Part shown: one piece after another, positions 9,296 through 17,407 of the stretch | Layout: each line of letters opens with the position of its first letter | How positions within the stretch are numbered: the first letter of the stretch is position 1 | Assembly: GCA_964525965.1 (NCBI GenBank) | Contig: CAZGKA010000032.1 | Location: forward strand, 1 to 39,219 | From: Methanodesulfokora sp964525965 | GTDB lineage: Archaea > Korarchaeota > Korarchaeia > Korarchaeales > Korarchaeaceae | Direction of reading: 5' to 3' | DNA length: 39,219 nucleotides | The notes under the pieces: model-generated | What the model was told of the DNA's origin: nothing | Seen by the model: only the letters and a program-made list of their open reading frames with translations | The model's database searches: none | Translations under genes and position numbers: made by a program

Positions 9296-10204
9296 AAACT
9301 CCTTCCCTCTGTACCTCCTCAGGACGAGCAGACCCTCCCTCAAAAGTTCATCTATGAGCTCCCGCCCGCATCTCATCTTGGCCAGGAGCTCGAGGGCGTA
9401 ATCCATCCTGAGAGGATGAACAGCTGTTATCCCGAGGATCTGCTCTCTGGGATTCTCTCCGGGCTCAAATCCAGGACCTTCCGATCCGGTCAGGAGCTCC
9501 ACCCTAAGTCCTCTCTCCGACAGGATCTCATGGGCCCTGAGCAGGAACTCCTCATCGGGGGGAAGGACCCACTCCTCGGCCGGAGGTCTTATGGGCACGC
9601 TCAAGTAGGCGACCCTAGGGGAGAGTCCCGTCAAGAACCCCGCTATCCTCTCTATCTCGCCTTCCTCGGCGTTAACCCCGTCAACGAGCATGGTCTCCGT
9701 TATTATCCTCTCACCTCCAAGCTCGTCGAACAGGTGCTCTATCCCGTCGAGTATTCTCTCAAGATTCAGGCTCGGGTGGGGTCTATTTATCCTCCTCCAA
9801 GTCCTCTCGCTCACAGAGTCGATTTTTAAGGACACGAGGTCAAAGATCTCCAGATCTCGTCGCACATCTTCCTTCCACAGCAGAGAAGAGTTCGTTATCA
9901 CCGCCAATTTAAATGGAACCCGCTTCTTGATCTCCTTGGCCTCAATCCCGAGGTTCATGTCGAGGGTGGGCTCTCCGTCGGGAACGAAGGTTATGTAGTC
10001 CGGCCTCGTTCTCTCGGCGGCGATCACGGCCTCCCGGACGAGGTCTTCTACCTCATAGAAGCTTCTCCTCTCAATCTCCGGTTTGGCGGTCCTCCCCACT
10101 TGGCAGTAGATGCACGAGTATGTGCAGTGCTTGGGAGGTATGTTGTTCACTCCTAGAGACCTGCCCAATCTCCTGGAAGGAACCGGACCGAAGATCAATC
10201 CCAC
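9275..10204 (-). CDS. Radical SAM protein, GPVPSRRLGRSLG family
   Basis: I place the start at GTG 10204 (309 residues). The frame is open to GTG 10258, but a TATA-like AATTAATA lies 20-27 nt before 10204 and the family consensus begins right there (LIFGPVPSRRLGRSLGV). The [4Fe-4S]-binding CTYSCIYC is at residues 27-34 (Cx3Cx2C), and DGEPTL is the SAM-binding GGEP-type motif. The family is widespread in archaea and anaerobic bacteria, and no reaction is established to my knowledge. The gene is monocistronic and convergent with bax1. The neighbouring DUF89 and radical SAM genes do not suggest a shared pathway. Confidence 0.85.
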   Translation of the reverse strand: MGLIFGPVPSRRLGRSLGVNNIPPKHCTYSCIYCQVGRTAKPEIERRSFYEVEDLVREAVIAAERTRPDYITFVPDGEPTLDMNLGIEAKEIKKRVPFKLAVITNSSLLWKEDVRRDLEIFDLVSLKIDSVSERTWRRINRPHPSLNLERILDGIEHLFDELGGERIITETMLVDGVNAEEGEIERIAGFLTGLSPRVAYLSVPIRPPAEEWVLPPDEEFLLRAHEILSERGLRVELLTGSEGPGFEPGENPREQILGITAVHPLRMDYALELLAKMRCGRELIDELLREGLLVLRRYRGKEFLLRRIR

Positions 10205-10374
10205 GGGACAATAGACCTGGTCTCCAATATTAATTTCTGGTGACCGAACAAATTCCACGTGCCTGGATATCGGCTAGGTGGGATTCATCACAGCGGAGCT
10301 CCCATCAACTGGATCACTGAACGTCCTCATATCGTGAGCGCAACGGTTATTACCCCCGGCAGAATCTTTCTCCT

Positions 10375-11226
10375 ATGAAGCTGAGGCCCGAGTGCATACC
10401 GTGTCTCCAGAGGCAAACTGTGCAGGCACTGAGGTTCGTCTCAGCGGACGACTCCACCATAAAAGAGGCTCTCAGGGAGGTCATGAGGTTCCTCCTGTCC
10501 ATAAACTGGGAGGTCACACCTCCCGAGCTGGACCACGGGGTGCAGAGGATCATAAGGAAGTTCGCGGGAGGGGACCCCTATGCAGAGGTGAAGAGAAGGA
10601 GCAACGACCACGCGATGTCCCTGCTCCCTCACTGCAGAGAGATCTTAAGAAGGAGCAAAGATCCGTTGAAGACCGCCATCAAGATAGCGATAGCGGGGAA
10701 CATAATGGATTTTGGTGCTCTCTCCTCCTACGACCTGGAGGGGACGCTGGACAGGGTCCTCAGGTCTGAGCTCACGGTGGACCACTACGACCTCCTGAGG
10801 AGAAGACTGGAGGAAGCATCCTCTCTTCTTTACTTCGCCGACAACGCGGGGGAGATAGTCTTCGACAAGCTGTTTCTTGAGGTTCTCTTGGAATGGAAGA
10901 GCCTCAGGATCACTTTCGTTGTGAAGGGGGGCCCCATGATAAACGACGCTACCATGGAGGACGTGAGGTATGTAGGACTTGATAAACTCCCAGGGATAAA
11001 TTTCAGGACCGTTAGCAACGGAGAACCAGGAACAGGTCCTAAGAGGAACTCTGAAGAAGTTCTCGGATGGATAAAGGAGCATGACGTGGTTATATCTAAA
11101 GGTCAGGGCAACTACGAAAGCCTGAGTGAGTTTCAGGGGATATTCTACCTGCTCATGGTGAAGTGCCCGGTGGTGGCCAGCTCTCTCGGCATGAAGGTGG
11201 GAGACATAGTCCTGATGTACAGGTGA
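10375..11226 (+). CDS. DUF89/ARMT1-like metal-dependent phosphatase
   Basis: 283 residues. The N-terminus has CIPCLQRQ (Cys7, Cys10), as in archaeal DUF89 proteins. The metal and phosphate site residues are IAIAGNIMDFG (about 104-114), FADNAGE (154-160), KGGPMINDAT (184-193) and KGQGNYE (242-248), all intact. DUF89 enzymes are Mn/Co/Ni-dependent phosphatases proposed to hydrolyse damaged or excess sugar phosphates. The archaeal CxxC subgroup has not been assigned a substrate. The stop overlaps the GTG start of the next radical SAM gene (GTGA), so the two are translationally coupled and probably functionally linked. Confidence 0.88.
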   Translation: MKLRPECIPCLQRQTVQALRFVSADDSTIKEALREVMRFLLSINWEVTPPELDHGVQRIIRKFAGGDPYAEVKRRSNDHAMSLLPHCREILRRSKDPLKTAIKIAIAGNIMDFGALSSYDLEGTLDRVLRSELTVDHYDLLRRRLEEASSLLYFADNAGEIVFDKLFLEVLLEWKSLRITFVVKGGPMINDATMEDVRYVGLDKLPGINFRTVSNGEPGTGPKRNSEEVLGWIKEHDVVISKGQGNYESLSEFQGIFYLLMVKCPVVASSLGMKVGDIVLMYR

Positions 11227-11948
11227 AATCCTTGCCCGGATACGATCCCATAAGGCTTGGAGAGACGGTCGCCGGTGCGGTGTGCGAGGGCAGGAGGAGA
11301 AGGTACTACAGGTTCAGGGCCAGCAGGAGGTGGTACGGCGGGATAGTCACAGCCGACGTGGTCGGATGTAATCTGAGATGCGTCTTCTGCTGGAGCTTCA
11401 GGCACATATCGAACTTGAAGGAGGGGGAGCTCCTCCTTCCCGAGGAGGTCTCCGCAAGAGTAAGGCATCTCGTCGGTAGGACGGGGATAAGGAAGGTGAG
11501 GATCAGCGGAGGAGAGCCGACAATTTGCTTCTCCCACCTGATGGACGTGATGATGGAGCTTTACGATCTGGACTTCATATTGGAGACCAACGGACTGCTC
11601 ATCGGGAAGGACGATAAGATGGCAAGGAGCATCTCAGAACTAGAGAACGTCTACGTCAGGATCAGCCTGAAAGGAACTACGAAAGATGAGTTCTCTAGAT
11701 TGACGGGGGCTGACGGGAGATACTTCGATCTCCAGATGAGGGCCATAGACAACCTCGCCCGGCACGGAGTTCCTTTTCACGTCTCTGCCATGATAAGCTT
11801 CTCACCGGAGGAAAATGTGAGAAGGCTGATCTCCTTTTTAGAGGATAGAGGGATTGGATTCGAGCCCGAACTGCTGATAGCGTACCCATCGGTCATGGCC
11901 CGTCTGAGGAAAGCCGGAATAAAACCTCTCAGGGTGATAAATCCCTAA
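11223..11948 (+). CDS. Radical SAM protein coupled to DUF89
   Basis: 241 residues from GTG 11223. The frame is open further up, but that part lies inside the DUF89 gene. The cluster is CNLRCVFC (Cys49, Cys53, Cys56), followed by RISGGEPT at 93-100 and ETNGLLIG, typical of the radical SAM barrel. The N-terminus (PIRLGETVAGAVCEGRRRRYY) and the CVFCWS context match archaeal proteins annotated only as radical SAM. Chemistry is unknown. Overlap with the upstream phosphatase gene argues for a shared substrate or for maturation of a common product. The 3' end overlaps the glycosyltransferase gene by 4 bp, tail to tail. Confidence 0.83.
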   Translation: MKSLPGYDPIRLGETVAGAVCEGRRRRYYRFRASRRWYGGIVTADVVGCNLRCVFCWSFRHISNLKEGELLLPEEVSARVRHLVGRTGIRKVRISGGEPTICFSHLMDVMMELYDLDFILETNGLLIGKDDKMARSISELENVYVRISLKGTTKDEFSRLTGADGRYFDLQMRAIDNLARHGVPFHVSAMISFSPEENVRRLISFLEDRGIGFEPELLIAYPSVMARLRKAGIKPLRVINP

Positions 11949-12976
11949 GAAGCGAGTCTAATAAATTCTTGGGCCACGTCAGCCCATGTCCTGGAGAGAA
12001 CTCTCCTCCTAGCCACATCTCTCATACTTTCAAGCTTCTTTCTATCCTCCAGGAGCTCCCCTATTGCGGAGACGGCTTCCTCCACGGAGTCGACAAGCAC
12101 TCCACCATCTACCAGGATCTCAGGTATCGCTCCAATCCTCCTAGCGACCACCGGAGTCCCAGAGGCCAGGGCCTCCAGCACCACGAGTCCGTAGCCCTCA
12201 AATCTGGGCATGTGGAGCAGTAGGTCGCATGCCCTCATGAGGACCGGAAGCTTTCTGTGGTCCACGTAACCCAGAAACCTGACGTTGGCTCCCAGCTTCT
12301 TGGCCATCCTCTCAAGTTTCCCCCTGAGGGGTCCATCTCCCGCCACGAGGAAGGTGGCCCTGACTCTGGAGGCCACCCTCAAGACGTCATCAACCCCCTT
12401 CACCGGGACCAGCGAGGCCGCTGTCAGCACAAGAGGCCCACCCCCCAGCCCGAGCATCCTCCTGCACTCCTTTTGATCGGGCAGGTTCTCGAAGAGCTTC
12501 TTATCCACAGCACCTGATATTACCTTGGACTCCACTCCGAACTCCTTCCTAACAATTTCAGCGAGGTATTTGCTTACAGCAACAGCCTTTCCACGTCTTA
12601 AGGCACTTGATACATATCTTCTCAGCAGAGAGTTCATCCTGATGTCCGTTCCGTGAAAGACGACCACACCCCCAACTCCCGCCATGCCGAGGGCGGCGCC
12701 GGAGGTCTTGGCGTAGTTAGCCACGATGAGGTCGAACCTCTCAGCGTTCTTGGAGATCCATGAGGAGGCCCTCCTCACGAACATAGCTCCTCTCAGGATG
12801 GGAACGTTAGGCACGTCCAGGTTGTGAACCACCTCTCCTGAGAAGGATTTAGCTCCCTTGTAGCTGAGAACCTCCACTCTATGTCCCATCCTCACAAGCT
12901 CCCTGCTGAGGTGAGAGGAGTAAAGCTGTACTCCTCCCACTCCGGGATGGTGGGCTCCGACGAGCAACACTCTCAT
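11945..12976 (-). CDS. GT4-family glycosyltransferase
   Basis: 343 residues with two Rossmann halves. The N-terminal half starts MRVLLVGAHHPGVGGVQLY, the acceptor-side glycine-rich loop of GT4. The C-terminal half has AASLVPVKGVDDVL, VAGDGPL and the retaining-enzyme E-x7-E signature EGYGLVVLE (Glu260, Glu268), followed by ALASGTPVVA. It transfers a sugar from an activated donor, probably to a lipid-linked or surface glycan, on the cytoplasmic face. No other glycan genes flank it, so donor and acceptor are unknown. An A/T-rich element (GTAAAATA) lies about 26-33 nt upstream of the ATG. It is a single-gene unit. Confidence 0.9.
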   Translation of the reverse strand: MRVLLVGAHHPGVGGVQLYSSHLSRELVRMGHRVEVLSYKGAKSFSGEVVHNLDVPNVPILRGAMFVRRASSWISKNAERFDLIVANYAKTSGAALGMAGVGGVVVFHGTDIRMNSLLRRYVSSALRRGKAVAVSKYLAEIVRKEFGVESKVISGAVDKKLFENLPDQKECRRMLGLGGGPLVLTAASLVPVKGVDDVLRVASRVRATFLVAGDGPLRGKLERMAKKLGANVRFLGYVDHRKLPVLMRACDLLLHMPRFEGYGLVVLEALASGTPVVARRIGAIPEILVDGGVLVDSVEEAVSAIGELLEDRKKLESMRDVARRRVLSRTWADVAQEFIRLAS

Positions 12977-13234
12977 TGAGGGACAGGAGCGCCTCAGCCT
13001 ATTTTACTCTATCCCCTCTCGGGCCAGGCGAATAGTGAGTTCACGGATCGATGTTAGAGGGACCTGATGACGGATGCTCAGCTAGAAAACGGCACACAGC
13101 TCCTGATCAGCTGGAGGAGAACTGTTGAGCATGGGCAATGATTGAAGGACGTGCGCTTGACTAGAACAACAAGCCGTGAGAACGAGATCGGCTATATGAG
13201 AGGTTTATTAGCTTCATCCTTCACATGAGAACCT

Positions 13235-13807
13235 GTGATCGTCAGAAGGATAGGTGGAGGGCCTCTGGACAGCCTCTCATATCTGGTAACGGACGGAGAG
13301 AAGAGTGTGCTCATAGACGCCGGTCCTCGCATCGACCTTGACGTAGAGCTGGTGCTCCTGACCCACGCTCACTTCGATCACGTGGCGAACCTGGAGCCGC
13401 TCAGGAAAAGGGGGGCCAAGGCCTACATGCATCCCATGGATCGCGAGCTTCTGGCAAGCTTCTGGAGCTTCGGCAAGTTCTTCGGGGTGGAGGGACCCGT
13501 GCCTCAGGTCGACGAGGACCTGAACGAAGGAGTCCTCGACCTAGGGTGGGTGAGGATAGAGGTCCTTCACACCCCAGGTCACACGCCGGGAAGCTGCTGT
13601 TTCCTAATCGACGGGATCCTGTTCACCGGAGATACCCTCTTCAAGGGGACCTTCGGCAGAACTGATCTGCCGGGAGGGGACAGGAGGGACATGGCCCGTT
13701 CGTTGAGGAGAATTCTCTCGCTGAGCCCCGATATACTAGTCCTTCCAGGTCACGGGGAGGCGACGACGATAGGAGATGAGAGGGAACTTCTGAGCCTTTT
13801 AGACTGA
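13235..13807 (+). CDS. Metallo-beta-lactamase-fold hydrolase (glyoxalase II-like)
   Basis: 190 residues. Metal ligands are THAHFDH (His44, His46, Asp48, His49), His116 in TPGHTPGS, Asp133 in FTGDTLF and His173 in LPGHGEAT, a complete binuclear site. The size and the GHTPGS/GDTLF spacing resemble short glyoxalase II-type thioesterases, but many substrates are possible. The GTG start follows a TATA-like TTTATTAG about 24-31 nt upstream, consistent with a leaderless message. It converges with the PadR-methyltransferase gene, 4 bp away. The 258-bp spacer upstream shows no ORF I can support. Confidence 0.85.
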   Translation: MIVRRIGGGPLDSLSYLVTDGEKSVLIDAGPRIDLDVELVLLTHAHFDHVANLEPLRKRGAKAYMHPMDRELLASFWSFGKFFGVEGPVPQVDEDLNEGVLDLGWVRIEVLHTPGHTPGSCCFLIDGILFTGDTLFKGTFGRTDLPGGDRRDMARSLRRILSLSPDILVLPGHGEATTIGDERELLSLLD

Positions 13808-13811
13808 AATC

Positions 13812-14603
13812 CTATTTCACGGCCCTGACAACGAGTATCTCGTCAAATTTGTTGAGCTCCACCTTGGAGAACTTCTTCAGATTTTCCTTCACCTTCTTGG
13901 TGTCCAGTATGCTAAAGCACTTGTCTTTTTCCAGTATCTCAGCTAAGTACCTGAGCACGATAGATTTCTTGATTATTCCACTCCAGAAAAGCGTGATTCC
14001 CTCAAACTTCCCTCCACTTCTCAGGACTCTGTATATCTCCTCATATATTTTCGGACTCATCCTGTTCATGTCCATCAGGAGCACGTAGTCCACAGAGGAG
14101 TCATCCAGAGGGACCCTGTCGCCCAGAAAGGCCATGCTTCTCACCTTTCCGTGCGTGAAGGAGTGGTCCCTCTCCTTTCTTATGTAGTAAACGAGCTCGG
14201 TCCTCTCCAGCATGTGCTTTATCAGCACCTCATCCCTGAAGGTAGAGGGAGCGGCCGACAGCAGAACTGCAGCTCTGCCCTCAGGCCTTATGAAACCCTC
14301 CTTTATCAGGTTCCTGCGGAAGAACCTAGAGAGCAGGTCCTCCATCTCCATCCTCAGGTGAGATCTGAGCTCCTCCCTTCCCTTATCCGTGAGGCTGTAA
14401 ACCCTCCTGGGAGGACCTCTAGAACTTCTCTCCCTCCTAGATTTGATGACTCCCTCCCTTTCCATCTCGCTGAGAAGCTCGTAGAGATATCCCAGTTCCA
14501 CGTCACATCCGGAGGCTGCGAGATTTTTATAAATGCGATAACCGTGCATGTAATCGTCTTCCAGAAACTCTAGGATGATCTTTCTGACGGCTTCCTTCCT
14601 CAT
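13812..14603 (-). CDS. PadR-type HTH regulator fused to a methyltransferase-like domain
   Basis: 263 residues. The first 85 or so form a PadR winged helix (ILEFLEDDYMHGYRIYKNL, then ELLSEMEREGVIKSRRE and RRVYSLTDKGREEL). The remainder looks like the second half of a class I SAM methyltransferase: DRVPLDDSSVDYVLL (motif IV-like) and EIYRVLRSGGKFEGIT (post-motif with GG). The segment where motif I (GxGxG) is expected reads AAVLLSAAPSTF and lacks those glycines, so SAM binding may be weak or lost. It may sense a small molecule rather than methylate. A TATA-like GTTTATGG lies about 25 nt before the ATG. Single gene. Confidence 0.75.
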   Translation of the reverse strand: MRKEAVRKIILEFLEDDYMHGYRIYKNLAASGCDVELGYLYELLSEMEREGVIKSRRERSSRGPPRRVYSLTDKGREELRSHLRMEMEDLLSRFFRRNLIKEGFIRPEGRAAVLLSAAPSTFRDEVLIKHMLERTELVYYIRKERDHSFTHGKVRSMAFLGDRVPLDDSSVDYVLLMDMNRMSPKIYEEIYRVLRSGGKFEGITLFWSGIIKKSIVLRYLAEILEKDKCFSILDTKKVKENLKKFSKVELNKFDEILVVRAVK

Positions 14604-14710
14604 TTAGGATTGTTCGGGCATGAATCCCATAAACTTTTGCTACATTGGAGTGACTACTTATTTGTCGACTGACCAAAGGGTAAAAAGGTTAACTCCTCAA
14701 AGCTCTCTTG

Positions 14711-15229
14711 GTGATTAGCTTGCTGGTCGGCGTCATTTCCGACACACATGACAATTTCAGAGCTGTTAGATCGGCTCTTGATGTATTTATGAGGAGAGGT
14801 GTGGATCTCATAATTCACTGCGGGGACTTCGTGGCCCCGTTCACTCTCAAGATGTTCGGAGAATCAGGAGTTAAGCTCATAGGCGTTTTCGGGAACAACG
14901 ACGGGGAGAAGGTCCTTCTGAGCAGGGTCTCATCGGAACTGGGATTTGAGCTCGTGGATCAACCTATGGTGAAGGAGATATCCGGGATCAAGGCTTTAAT
15001 CATGCACGGATGCGGGAGCGTTGAGAGAACCGTTGCATTGGCCGAAGAACTGGTGAAGAGCTTTGATCTAGTGGTGTACGGGCACACCCATCTAGTTAAC
15101 GTGAAGAGGGTCGGAGAATCCCTGATCCTCAACCCCGGCGAGGCCCACGGACTTCTGAGCGGCAGGGCCACCGTGGCCCTGCTGGAGCTGCCTTCCCTCT
15201 CAGTTGAGGTGGTGGAGATATCCTTCTGA
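14711..15229 (+). CDS. MJ0936/YfcE-type metallophosphodiesterase
   Basis: About 172 residues. Start choices are TTG 14708, GTG 14711 and TTG 14720. GTG 14711 fits best 24-30 nt after TAAAAAG (14681-14687). Calcineurin-like motifs are all present: GVISDTHDN, IHCGDFV, GVFGNNDG, IMHGCG and VYGHTH. The fold binds two divalent metals and cleaves phosphodiesters. The archaeal prototype prefers simple model substrates, so the natural one is unknown. It precedes the macrodomain gene by 10 bp, whose SD overlaps its stop, so the two are probably co-transcribed with the GNAT gene. Confidence 0.88.
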   Translation: MISLLVGVISDTHDNFRAVRSALDVFMRRGVDLIIHCGDFVAPFTLKMFGESGVKLIGVFGNNDGEKVLLSRVSSELGFELVDQPMVKEISGIKALIMHGCGSVERTVALAEELVKSFDLVVYGHTHLVNVKRVGESLILNPGEAHGLLSGRATVALLELPSLSVEVVEISF

Positions 15230-15239
15230 GGTGAGGAGA

Positions 15240-15806
15240 ATGCGATCTAGAAGTCTGTCTGTGCAAATCGAAGGGAAGGAGCTGACTCTGGTTGAGGGAG
15301 ACATAACTGATCTGGACGTGGACGTGATAGTTAACGCAGCCAACAGGTGGCTCAAGCTTGGGGGTGGTGTCGCTGGAGCCATAAGGAGGAAGGGAGGTCC
15401 GGAGATACAGAGGGAGTGCGACGAGGTGGTGAGGAGGAGAGGACCCCTCAAGGTCGGAGAAGCAGCTCTGACAGGAGCTGGAAGATTGAAGGCCAAGTAC
15501 GTGGTCCACGCTGTGGGCCCGATCTATGGAGAGGGTGATGAGGAGGCCAAGTTGAGATCTGCCGTCCTGAACAGCCTCAAGATAGCGGAGGAGATAGGGG
15601 CTGAGAGCATAGCCTTTCCAGCCATCTCGACCGGAGTGTACAGGTACCCCCTGAGGGACTGTGCTAGGATAATGATCCCAACACTCCTGAACTACCTGCG
15701 CGAGGGAAAGATAAAGAAGGTGGTGATATGTCTTTACACGGAGGATGCGTTCTCCGTGTTTGAGGAGGAGCTCAAGAGGTTGATAGGGAATGGAGATAGG
15801 AATTAG
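15240..15806 (+). CDS. Macrodomain protein (ADP-ribose binding or hydrolysing)
   Basis: 188 residues from ATG 15240. A longer open frame begins at 15204 but overlaps the upstream gene, and the SD GAGGTGAGGAG sits just before 15240. Motifs are GDITDLDVDVIVNAAN (20-35), LGGGVAGAI (40-48), AVGPIYGEG (91-99) and FPAISTGVYRYP (126-137), the full ADP-ribose pocket including the Asn in VNAAN. Macrodomains remove or bind ADP-ribose and O-acetyl-ADP-ribose. The gene overlaps the next GNAT gene by 17 bp. The pairing with a metallophosphodiesterase suggests nucleotide or ADP-ribose metabolite clearance, which is inference. Confidence 0.92.
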   Translation: MRSRSLSVQIEGKELTLVEGDITDLDVDVIVNAANRWLKLGGGVAGAIRRKGGPEIQRECDEVVRRRGPLKVGEAALTGAGRLKAKYVVHAVGPIYGEGDEEAKLRSAVLNSLKIAEEIGAESIAFPAISTGVYRYPLRDCARIMIPTLLNYLREGKIKKVVICLYTEDAFSVFEEELKRLIGNGDRN

Positions 15807-16611
15807 GGAGCTGACCAAGCCTGAGGAGTTTAAGGAATGTATGAGGATCCAGCTAGCTGCTTGGGGGATGCCTCCGGAGGAGATAGTTCCTCACCACATA
15901 ATGAGATCCGTAGCTAAGTTCGGCGGGTTGGCGATAGGGGCCTTCGATGGGGAGAAGCTCGTGGGATTTGCCTTCGGTCTCCCCGGAAGCTACAATGAGA
16001 GGCCTGTTCACTACTCCCACATGGTGGCAGTTCTCCCCGAGTACAGGAACAGGGGCATAGGCTTTCAGCTCAAACTGAGGCAGAGAGAGATGGCCATGGA
16101 GCAGGGTTTCGACCTCATGATATGGACCTTCGATCCCCTCCAAGCTCTCAACGCCTGGTTCAACCTCAGGAAGCTCGGGGTGATCTGCAGGAGGTACTAC
16201 GTCAATTATTACGGTCCGATGGAGGATGAGCTCAATCGAGGTATGGAAACGGACAGATTTCTGGCTGAGTGGTGGCTCACCAGCCCTAGAGTCGAGAGGA
16301 GGATCAAGGGCATGTCTGGAGGAGATGCCGAGGGGTGCCTCGCCATGGAGGTGGAGGAGCAGGAAGAGTTCAGGGTTCCTGTGGGGTTCAAGTACAACCT
16401 CGACTGCGACAGGGTTCTGGTGGAAATTCCTGCGAACATAGTCAGCATTAAAAGGAAAAACTTGGATGTGGCGAAGAAGTGGCAGATGGCCCTGAGGGAC
16501 GTGCTCCTCGCGTACCTGAACAGGGGGTACATAGTTAGCAACGTTGTGAGGAGGGAGGGGCTGTACTACTACCTTCTCGCTAAGGCTTCGCTGGAGGAAC
16601 TACTACTCTGA
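15790..16611 (+). CDS. GNAT acetyltransferase, COG3375-like
   Basis: 273 residues. The N-terminal 140 residues are a GNAT domain: FDGEKLVGFAFGLPG, then SHMVAVLPEYRNRGIGFQLKLRQREMA, the acetyl-CoA-binding R-x-x-G-x-G segment, and TFDPLQALNAWFNLRKLG. The WTFDPLxxxNAxFN run and extended C-terminus are typical of the COG3375 group, whose substrate is unassigned. It starts inside the macrodomain gene, so translation is coupled. The 3' end overlaps the convergent ACT-domain gene by 32 bp. Confidence 0.8.
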   Translation: MEIGIRELTKPEEFKECMRIQLAAWGMPPEEIVPHHIMRSVAKFGGLAIGAFDGEKLVGFAFGLPGSYNERPVHYSHMVAVLPEYRNRGIGFQLKLRQREMAMEQGFDLMIWTFDPLQALNAWFNLRKLGVICRRYYVNYYGPMEDELNRGMETDRFLAEWWLTSPRVERRIKGMSGGDAEGCLAMEVEEQEEFRVPVGFKYNLDCDRVLVEIPANIVSIKRKNLDVAKKWQMALRDVLLAYLNRGYIVSNVVRREGLYYYLLAKASLEELLL

Positions 16612-17368
16612 AGCTTCCAGGTTCTGCTTTGACCACATGAAACTCGCCATTCGAGCTGATGTCTGCTCGATATTCCTTTCCCATTAAGGAAGAGAGAAAA
16701 CCAGCGATCTCTCCTCTTATAAAGTATAAAGCCTCACCCTTACCGACAAACAAGTTTCTCAGCTTGAAAGATATCCGTTCATTGTCAAGACTCCATTCCC
16801 CGTCACTTATCCATCCCAAGCATTTGAGCGTCTTGATAAAGATGTTTACGTGTTCCTGGAAGGGGAGATCGCCGAACTGAGACTTCTGGTGCTCCAAGAT
16901 CTCCTTGCCGACATCCACACCCATGACGTAAAGAAGAGCTTTGAGGGAGTCTCCCCAAGTCTCCCTCATCCTGTTCAACACTTTCCCCAAGAACCTGGTC
17001 CTGAGGAGTATGAGTCTGTCTCCCATCTCCGACCTTATTATCCCTCTGTTCTCTCCTATAATCAGCCTCTCCCCTCGATGCAAGGAATAAACTACCTTCT
17101 TTACTCCTTTAATCGATTCTATATGTCTCAAGAGCTCTTTCACTAACTTCTCCTCAACGTTCAGAAAGAAGCAGGACCAACCCTCTCCTCTTTCACCCGA
17201 GGGATGAACCGCACCAAATTTCACATCGACGCCACATCCGTACAGGACGCTGAGTATTTCTGACAGTATTCCTCGTCTATCGGTCATCAGGACCGACATC
17301 TCTAGCACGACCTTGTCCTTCTCAGCCGGTGGACGGAGACACCATGGAAGCACGAAGTCATGCAGCAT
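16580..17368 (-). CDS. ACT-domain protein with V4R-like C-terminal domain
   Basis: 262 residues. Residues about 20-95 form an ACT-like ligand-binding domain (VLMTDRRGILSEILSVLYGCGVDV, then a strand and IESIKGVKKVVYS). Residues about 120-260 resemble a V4R small-molecule-binding domain: a helix around RLILLRTRFLGKVLNRMRETWG, G-rich middle, and a final beta pair (LYFIRGEIAGFLSSLMGK). The V4R assignment is by general pattern only. I see no enzymatic motif, so a sensory or regulatory role is likely. A TATA-like TTAAATAA lies about 30-37 nt upstream of the ATG. Its 3' end is antisense to the end of the GNAT gene. Confidence 0.6.
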   Translation of the reverse strand: MLHDFVLPWCLRPPAEKDKVVLEMSVLMTDRRGILSEILSVLYGCGVDVKFGAVHPSGERGEGWSCFFLNVEEKLVKELLRHIESIKGVKKVVYSLHRGERLIIGENRGIIRSEMGDRLILLRTRFLGKVLNRMRETWGDSLKALLYVMGVDVGKEILEHQKSQFGDLPFQEHVNIFIKTLKCLGWISDGEWSLDNERISFKLRNLFVGKGEALYFIRGEIAGFLSSLMGKEYRADISSNGEFHVVKAEPGSFRVVVPPAKP

Positions 17369-17407
17369 GATGAATCTGCGTGATCCTCAAATGGGAAATT
17401 ATTTAAG

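Noticed and set aside
13060..13110. Possible C/D box sRNA (GATGA then CTGA)
   Set aside because: Spacing is wrong and no D' and C' pair is visible; too weak to claim.
15129..15818. 229-codon minus-strand ORF across the macrodomain gene
   Set aside because: Shadow frame of three confident genes, Pro/Ser-rich, no motif.
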